This document shows positions 58,315 through 64,000 of a DNA stretch of 64,000 nucleotides, piece after piece. The notes under the pieces are model-generated. The model saw nothing but the letters and a program-made list of their open reading frames with translations, ran no database searches and had not been told where the DNA came from. The stretch lies in assembly GCA_963573385.1 (NCBI GenBank), contig CAUYLG010026720.1:1-64000 (forward strand). The letters run 5' to 3'. The DNA comes from Cacajao melanocephalus (lineage: Eukaryota > Chordata > Mammalia > Primates > Pitheciidae). Each line of letters begins with the position of its first letter. The first letter of the stretch is position 1. The position numbers were made by a program, and so were the translations under genes.

Positions 58315-58800
58315 TTAACAAACATTCACTGAGAGCAACTCTGCAGGCTCTGTGCTAGGGACTGAGGACATGGAAGCCAGTTCCTGGGTCAGTTAGTTCA
58401 GTATGGTGATGGAGGTGGGAGGCACGGGTGGGTCTCCAACAGATAAATACAGCACAGAGGTGTATTCCTAGAGGCATGTGCAAACTCCTGGGGGCAAAGT
58501 GAACACAGAGAGCCTAACACTGGAGCTGGGTCTTGAAAAATGAGCAGGCCGAGTATGGGGAGGTGGAAATGTCTGTAAGGTAGAGAGGGGGTCAGGTTTG
58601 AAAGGCGTATTCCAGGCAGTGGGAACAGCAGAAGCACAGAATGCATTGTGTGCAAGTAGTTACAGTGACTGCAGCCCAAAGATGAGATGGGAAACATGGG
58701 CTATGAGACTAGAGTGGTCAGCTGCTTGTCAATGTCTACAAAGGCTATGCTGAACAGTCTGCATTTTATTCTGTAAGCCTGTTGCAGATGGTTTTTTTCT
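58315..58800. repeat. Old interspersed repeat(s)
   Basis: Aacaaacattcactgagagc, tgctagggactgaggacatg, then cattccaggcagtgggaac and ctgcattttattctgtaagc match common ancient repeat ends. Family unresolved. Confidence 0.5.
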
Positions 58801-58930
58801 GGCTGACAGTGGTGGCTCACACCTGTAATCCCAGCACTTTGGGAGACTGAGGTAGGAGAATGGCCTGAGGTCAAGAGTTCAAGAACAGCCTGGGCAATAT
58901 AGGAAGACTTTGTATCTACAACTAAGTAGA
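58800..58930 (+). mobile_element. Alu left-monomer fragment
   Basis: Ggctgacagtggtggctcac to ggaagactttgtatctacaa. Confidence 0.88.
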
Positions 58931-59734
58931 GTTCCTTTGGCTCAAGGGGAGGCATTATGCCCAGTCCTCCCCTCGCCACCCCCCATACCTCTGAGGTCCC
59001 TCTGAGATCCTAGAGCTCTGAGGAACACGGTTTAAAAAGCACTGCTATAGGTGACTGGGACTTAGGCAGTGTATTACTGGTGCAGTGAGCCTCTTTGTTA
59101 AGGAAAAAACCTGAATCCTGCATCTAGTTCTTTCCCTAACCTTTCCACTCCAGCTTATCCTTTTATGCAACACAGAAGTGATTGCCTTTCAATTCTCAGA
59201 GGCATGTTGAATTTATAAAATGTTACTTTTCAAAGCATTCTCAGTTCTTGGAGAGAAAGATGCTAGAACAATGACATCTTTATTGGCCGACAAGCTAAAT
59301 GAGTGGGATTAGGAAGAAGATGTTTATCCAAAGGCAGAGAGAATCCAGCAATCTTGAGGCAAGCCCCCCCAGCAGCAGGTGCTTTTCTCTCAGCCTCCTG
59401 CAGGGTCGGAGGCCTCACTGGGATGACAGGAATGGCAGGGAGGGTGTGGGATGGCCTTCCTCCTTTCCCTGCGTCCCCCTAAGTGCTCCCTTTTTGCCAA
59501 GCTGTAGGCGAATGAGTTGAATACATAGTCCAGCAGAGTTTGACAAAAAATTAAACACCCACCCATAAATGAAGCAAGGTGGCATGTGCCCAGTCTATCT
59601 GCCCCCTTCAGGGGCTCAGTGCTCTTCAGGCCCCTATTTAGTCAGTGTTATCTCAAAAACTTGAACCGTATTATAAACACTTGCTGGCCTTTACATTTCT
59701 CATTGTTTCTTTTGAGTAAGTAATTCCTTATAAT

Positions 59735-59912
59735 ATTTGTTCTCAAATTTAGTGAATGTTGGACATAGGGAATTAATAAAAATCAGATGCTCAGTCTAGA
59801 CTCCAAGTTACTGAATCACAATCCACGAGGGTGGGCCCTAGGTAACTGCATTTTAAACAGGCTCTGCAGATACTGCTGGTCTGTACCAGACTTTGAGGAC
59901 CATTATCTTATA
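59735..59912. mobile_element. MER5-type hAT fossil
   Basis: Atcagatgctcagtctagac, ttactgaatcacaatccacg, aactgcattttaaacaggct and ccagactttgaggaccat are MER5-type blocks. Confidence 0.65.
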
Positions 59913-60698
59913 GCGTTCTCTAGGCAACTAACGAACGCTTATATAGTTTAACATTTTTTCTTCCACAGAGGAATTTCAGTGTGATCTATGTGTCCTTTCT
60001 GCCCTTTGATAGGACTGGAGTCCTAAAAATGATTAAGTGATTAATCTAAATGCTACACCCAATTACTTAACTGCAAAAGTATAATATGCCAAAATACATA
60101 ACTGGACTGTATCTACTTTGATAATTTAAGTGGAGGAATGCCAACCCAGCAGTGATCTCTTCTGTAGGACCAGGCAAGAGTTTAATTATGAGCTGGTAGG
60201 TCATGCAGCTGCCAATAATCTGGGGGGTGCTGACACTTCTGGCATGATGGATATATCTAAATCTAGGCGTCCGCCGCCTTGGGGAATCCCAAGCTTCCCT
60301 CCATCTCACAGGGAAGGAAGGCAGGTCCAAGTCTGACTGGTCAAGTCCCCCAAAGGGGAAAGGGAAGGGAGCACAGTGTGAAATGAGGGCTGTGGTGAGT
60401 GCAAATTCCCAGCAGAAATCTGGCTCTGTGCCCCCAGCTCCCAGGGCTGGGCTGCTGAGGTCAGGAGGTGAGCTGCAAGGTTCTCTGCTGCCATCAAGAC
60501 AGAACAGGATAGGGGCACATGTCAGGCTCTGGGCACCATAATACAATCCTGTTTGATTAAAAGAAATTTCTGGTAATGAATTAAAACAGACCCAAGGAAA
60601 AAAGGACACGGTGGCAATATATTCTCCTGGCACCTAGCACACAGAAGGGAAGAGAGGGGAAAGAGAGAAAGGAGACATAAATAAAAGGGACTACTCAC

Positions 60699-60836
60699 TG
60701 GGGCTTTTTTCTTCAGCAAGGTCACAGGCACAGAGCAGGTCGGAATCGATTGAGATGGGTTTCTGCTTAATCCAAAACTTAGTGCTGGCTTTCTGATTCG
60801 TAACAGGGTCTATCTCTACTTTGTCTCCAGAGATAC
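60699..60836 (-). CDS. MAPKAP1: MAPKAP1 third-last coding exon (PH domain, first part seen here)
   Basis: This 138-bp exon encodes residues 404-448 plus the last two bases of codon 403 and the first base of codon 449. It starts after a pyrimidine-rich acceptor ending TTACAG and ends at donor A|GTGAGT. The protein runs from [11 protein letters not shown] through [14 protein letters not shown] to LAEEKSP, which I recognise as SIN1 PH-domain sequence; K428 is in the KQKP motif and is known as one of the lipid-contacting lysines. Both flanking introns are phase 1, so skipping this exon alone would keep the frame (138 = 46 codons) but remove PH strands. Reading through the donor meets a stop after two codons, so intron retention would truncate the protein. 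Confidence 0.96.
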
Positions 60837-62102
60837 CTGTAAGGCCAAGGGGAGGACAAAAAAGAAACCACAAGAAGGTGTGAGTGATTTCAGGGTAATC
60901 ATTTGACCTGTTTTATAAATCCGAAACTGCACAAACATGAGGTTCTTTCTTAGGGCTTTGGGGAATGCCATAGGCTTCCCGAGACAAACATGCAGACAGT
61001 CCAAATGGCACACAGAAGTTCCACAGTCTGGTTTCCTGGGTGGGTGAGCTGGGGGTGGGGGGACCCCCAAACTATATGAGAGGGTATTAAGAAACAAGCC
61101 TTCTGAGATATAATGTAGCTCCAACACAGAGAGCCTATTCACAACCATACATTACCTCTATATTGTAATGACATAACTATAAGTTTTATTTAAAAAATGG
61201 TTTTGATCAGTGCTTTTTTTTGCTGTTGTTCTCATTTAAGAAGAAGATCTGGGGTGGACAGATAAAGCTGTAACATCCCTATAGCTAAATAAATACAGTT
61301 TCTGATCCGAAACAACCTTATACACCAAAAATAGGGGAACAAAATAACTCTTCCTTTTTGTGACACTAAATAATTATTCAACCTATATTTAAGGAAAGTC
61401 ACGTGAGGATTAAAAGGTCCTTTACATAAAATCTTCCAAGTTCAAGTCTTGAAGCCTGGCTTCAGGCTGCAGAGGTCACTGCTCCTCCGCTGAGGGAGAC
61501 TCGGTACCGGGTATGAGCTTTACGCAACAAAGACTTTATAACAGGAATCCAGAATGTTAAACACTGGCACTTCAGATTTCCTTTTCAGAGCTTCAAAGGC
61601 AACACGTTGTACGGTGACGGGGAATAAAGGTGTTCGCAGAACAAAGGTAATGCCAGGTATGGAGGAGCCCTGGGAGAAGTGTGCAAATGCACAGTAACTG
61701 CTTTCCCAGTACTACAGCGGAGTACACGCACAGCCCGGCACACATGATCTAGGCTAGATGTGCTCTTTTTCCTCTTACGCTGAAAATTCACGAATCTGTT
61801 CATGAAGTGAGACAAAAATCTTTAACATGCCTTCTAGAATGGGCCCCATATGGAACCTGAAAAGTAATTAATTTTTAGGCCATAGTTTAAGGGTCAGGGT
61901 CAAAGTGAAAAAAAGCAAAATGAAGATATACTAAATAACTGAAATAACCAACTGTACATACTGAAACAGAAAAGATACAGCTAACATATTTCATCCTACG
62001 AATCACACTCCGAAATTTTTGAGCAAAATGTCGGAAAACTCAGTAAGCAAAATGCAGCAGCAGATAAAAGAAACAGTTCAATTAACCTCCCCCCAAATAA
62101 AA

Positions 62103-62118
62103 CACACACACACACACC
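62103..62118. repeat. (CA)n microsatellite
   Basis: Short CA run between aaaa and ccccaacc. Confidence 0.85.
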
Positions 62119-62667
62119 CCAACCACAGTCTGACAGCAAATTTAAAATTAAGAAAGAAAACAAATATAAACAAAATCCTAGTGATTAGGTCTGCTACACA
62201 CTGCATTCATTTGTATTTTATTTTGTGCATAGATAAATCCCAAATACCAGCTAGACAAAGGCAGAAGGCTGTGTGGAGACAGACTACAGCAGAGGCTCCT
62301 GCGCTGCCTCCAGGGGAGACAATGCAGAGATGGCTGTTAGCCCTGGTCAGTACGTGTGGTCTTTGGTAAAGATGAACAATTGGTATTTTTTACTAATCGA
62401 ACACTGGAATTTGTCATTAGACCTATTTCAGGAACACCATATTTCAATTAGGCATAATGTCGTAAGTCCAGCTGACTCTGGACATTCAGGTCTAGATGAT
62501 TTCAGGAAGGTGAGAATGTATCAAGAGACCAATTTTATTACATTTCAGTTAAAATAGATTATGACTACCCAGTTACACTCTTGCCTCCAATTTGGTCATT
62601 AATTGTTAAAGATCTGGACATTTCTATAGTTCCCTGAAAGAAGAAAAGTACTGAAGCCATGGTTGTT

Positions 62668-62697
62668 GGTTGTGTGTGTGTGTGTGTGTCTGTGTGT
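62668..62697. repeat. (GT)n microsatellite
   Basis: Tgtgtgtgtgtgtgtgtgtc and extension. Confidence 0.9.
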
Positions 62698-63893
62698 TCC
62701 CTTTCTTCTGCTTCTTGACATTTATAAAAGTCAAAATGAGCAGAGTAGAATAAATGTGCATATCTCGTCTGTGAAAATAACCCCTGCTCCACATTCTTTT
62801 CTCAGAAAGAATGGGGAAAAAAATCATCACCAGAGATGTGGTTTTAAAATTTTGTTCTATGGCCCTGCAACTCTTGAAGCCGTAGTCAGTCAATACTGTT
62901 AATGTACCTTGTTAATTTGATAGGATTTGTCAGGTAACTCCACTGGAAAATTATATAAAACTGTTCCAGATGAAAAGATGATAGTGACATGAATTAAAGT
63001 GATAGAACAATAGTGGAATATAAACCAGAAATGACACCCAAAGTGGCTGTTGATTTATTGCCGTACTGAGTTTGGTTCTGGGCTCCCATGTATATTAGTG
63101 CTACAAATCTGGGTCCATTTAGCAGAGGGATGCTCATACATACATCACCAGCTCCTGCTCCAAGCCAAGGTCACTCCCCATTGCATCAATCTTTTCAACA
63201 GAGCCTACTTCACAAAGCAGGACTTTTGTAACCATCTCAGATGTAACAGACTCTGGTCCTCTTTCATCTTTCTTTTATCATGTAAAGTACACTTTAACTT
63301 CTATTATTTTTATCTGCAAATTGTTACCGTATAGTTCATCCATTACCGGCTGTATCTCTGCATCAACTGCCTAAGCTCTGCACAGCCACAGAACACTTTC
63401 CCAATGACGCCCTTTCCTGGGATTATTGTGCAGTCACTGTTCACAGAGGGGAACCCCAAGACCGAGGCTTGGGGATGAAGATGTGGGAGATGAATGCAAT
63501 AGGTTCAAGATGGGCAGACAGGTGGAATATCATTTAAACAACTGGTGTGTTCCAAAAAAGTTGCATGTGAATCAGATTTCTTTCTGAATCGAATCACATT
63601 TGCCCACTGACTTCTAGTTCCAGAGCTACTTTATCTTCATTTTGGATTGATCTGTAATTGGCAGGGGCTCCCAACACTTTAGTTTTAAGTTTCTCTGCCC
63701 TCTAGGCTTTCAGTCAAGTAGTTAATGATCTGTAAAACACTCGCCTGCCTAGAGGAGTCACTATTTAAGTAGGGGAATCTTTCCTGATGGGAAAAATCCT
63801 TTTGTACATTAAATAATCTTACCCTCTTAATACTTGTGAGCCTCAGCTTCTTAAGGCAGCGCAGGCAGCGCCGCAGCACCCTATCTGCTCCTG

Positions 63894-63907
63894 CCGCCAG
63901 GTGGCAG
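63894..63907 (+). promoter_or_regulatory. CTCF-like motif in a MAPKAP1 intron
   Basis: CCGCCAGGTGGCAG matches the CTCF core CCASYAGRKGGCRS at 13 of 14 positions. It lies in a short GC-rich patch (63,860-63,930) within AT-rich intron. Confidence 0.55.
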
Positions 63908-64000
63908 CCCTCGGCCTGAGGCACTCCACAGGAGGAGCCCTTTTCCTGCACACCACTAGGAAGAGAGCACATCTACTGCTGAAGAGACAGAGGAGGCCCA

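Larger units (their letters stand above)
60837..64000 (-). other. MAPKAP1: MAPKAP1 intron (partial, runs off the right edge)
   Basis: Intronic sequence upstream of the third-last exon. It is mostly unique and free of Alu copies. It contains short CA/GT microsatellites (62,103-62,118; 62,668-62,697), a G-rich/C-rich pair near 61,050-61,070, and a GC-rich patch with a CTCF-like motif at 63,894-63,907. No further exon was found: no in-frame SIN1-like peptide sits between good splice sites. Confidence 0.85.

Overview
The window is primate, almost certainly human, nuclear DNA. About thirty full or partial Alu copies, older MIR, L2, L1 and DNA-transposon debris, and long introns with GT-AG splice sites all point that way. 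The only protein-coding gene I can support is MAPKAP1 (SIN1, the mTORC2 subunit), read on the minus strand. Its last three coding exons lie at 60,836-60,699, 38,260-38,163 and 32,770-32,645. They join in frame and encode the C-terminal 119-120 residues of the 522-residue form: most of the PH domain and the basic tail. From memory of the human map this is 9q33.3. Human and another ape cannot be told apart by eye.

Layout: 1-32,227 is sequence downstream of MAPKAP1 with no coding gene that I can defend. It holds a strong CpG island (about 3,150-3,940) with a CTCF-like motif, a roughly 776-bp CA-rich variable repeat (4,770-5,545), many Alu copies, an L1 3' end, a hairpin-forming palindrome (18,501-18,640), a tandem 68-bp repeat carrying YY1-like sites (19,474-19,608), and several unique AT-rich blocks that resemble conserved non-coding elements. 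From 32,644 to about 32,228 is the proximal 3' UTR of MAPKAP1, with AATAAA at 32,250-32,245. A second AATAAA at 31,160-31,155 would extend it. A 193-bp segment occurs twice around this gene end (30,937-31,129 and 31,997-32,190).

32,771-64,000 is MAPKAP1 intron apart from the two internal exons. The large intron (38,261-60,698) contains an ancient DNA-transposon block (45,895-48,170), an old L1 broken by an MLT1-type LTR and two Alus (49,440-52,080), L2 remnants, several inverted Alu pairs, and long unique stretches. The right edge ends inside the next intron, near a second CTCF-like motif (63,894-63,907).

I did not find a new gene system. The most unusual things are the local 193-bp duplication at the MAPKAP1 3' end, the orphan CpG island, the higher-order CA array, the YY1-like tandem repeat and a small templated insertion inside a MIR. 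Repeat family names come from memory of consensus sequences and boundaries are approximate.
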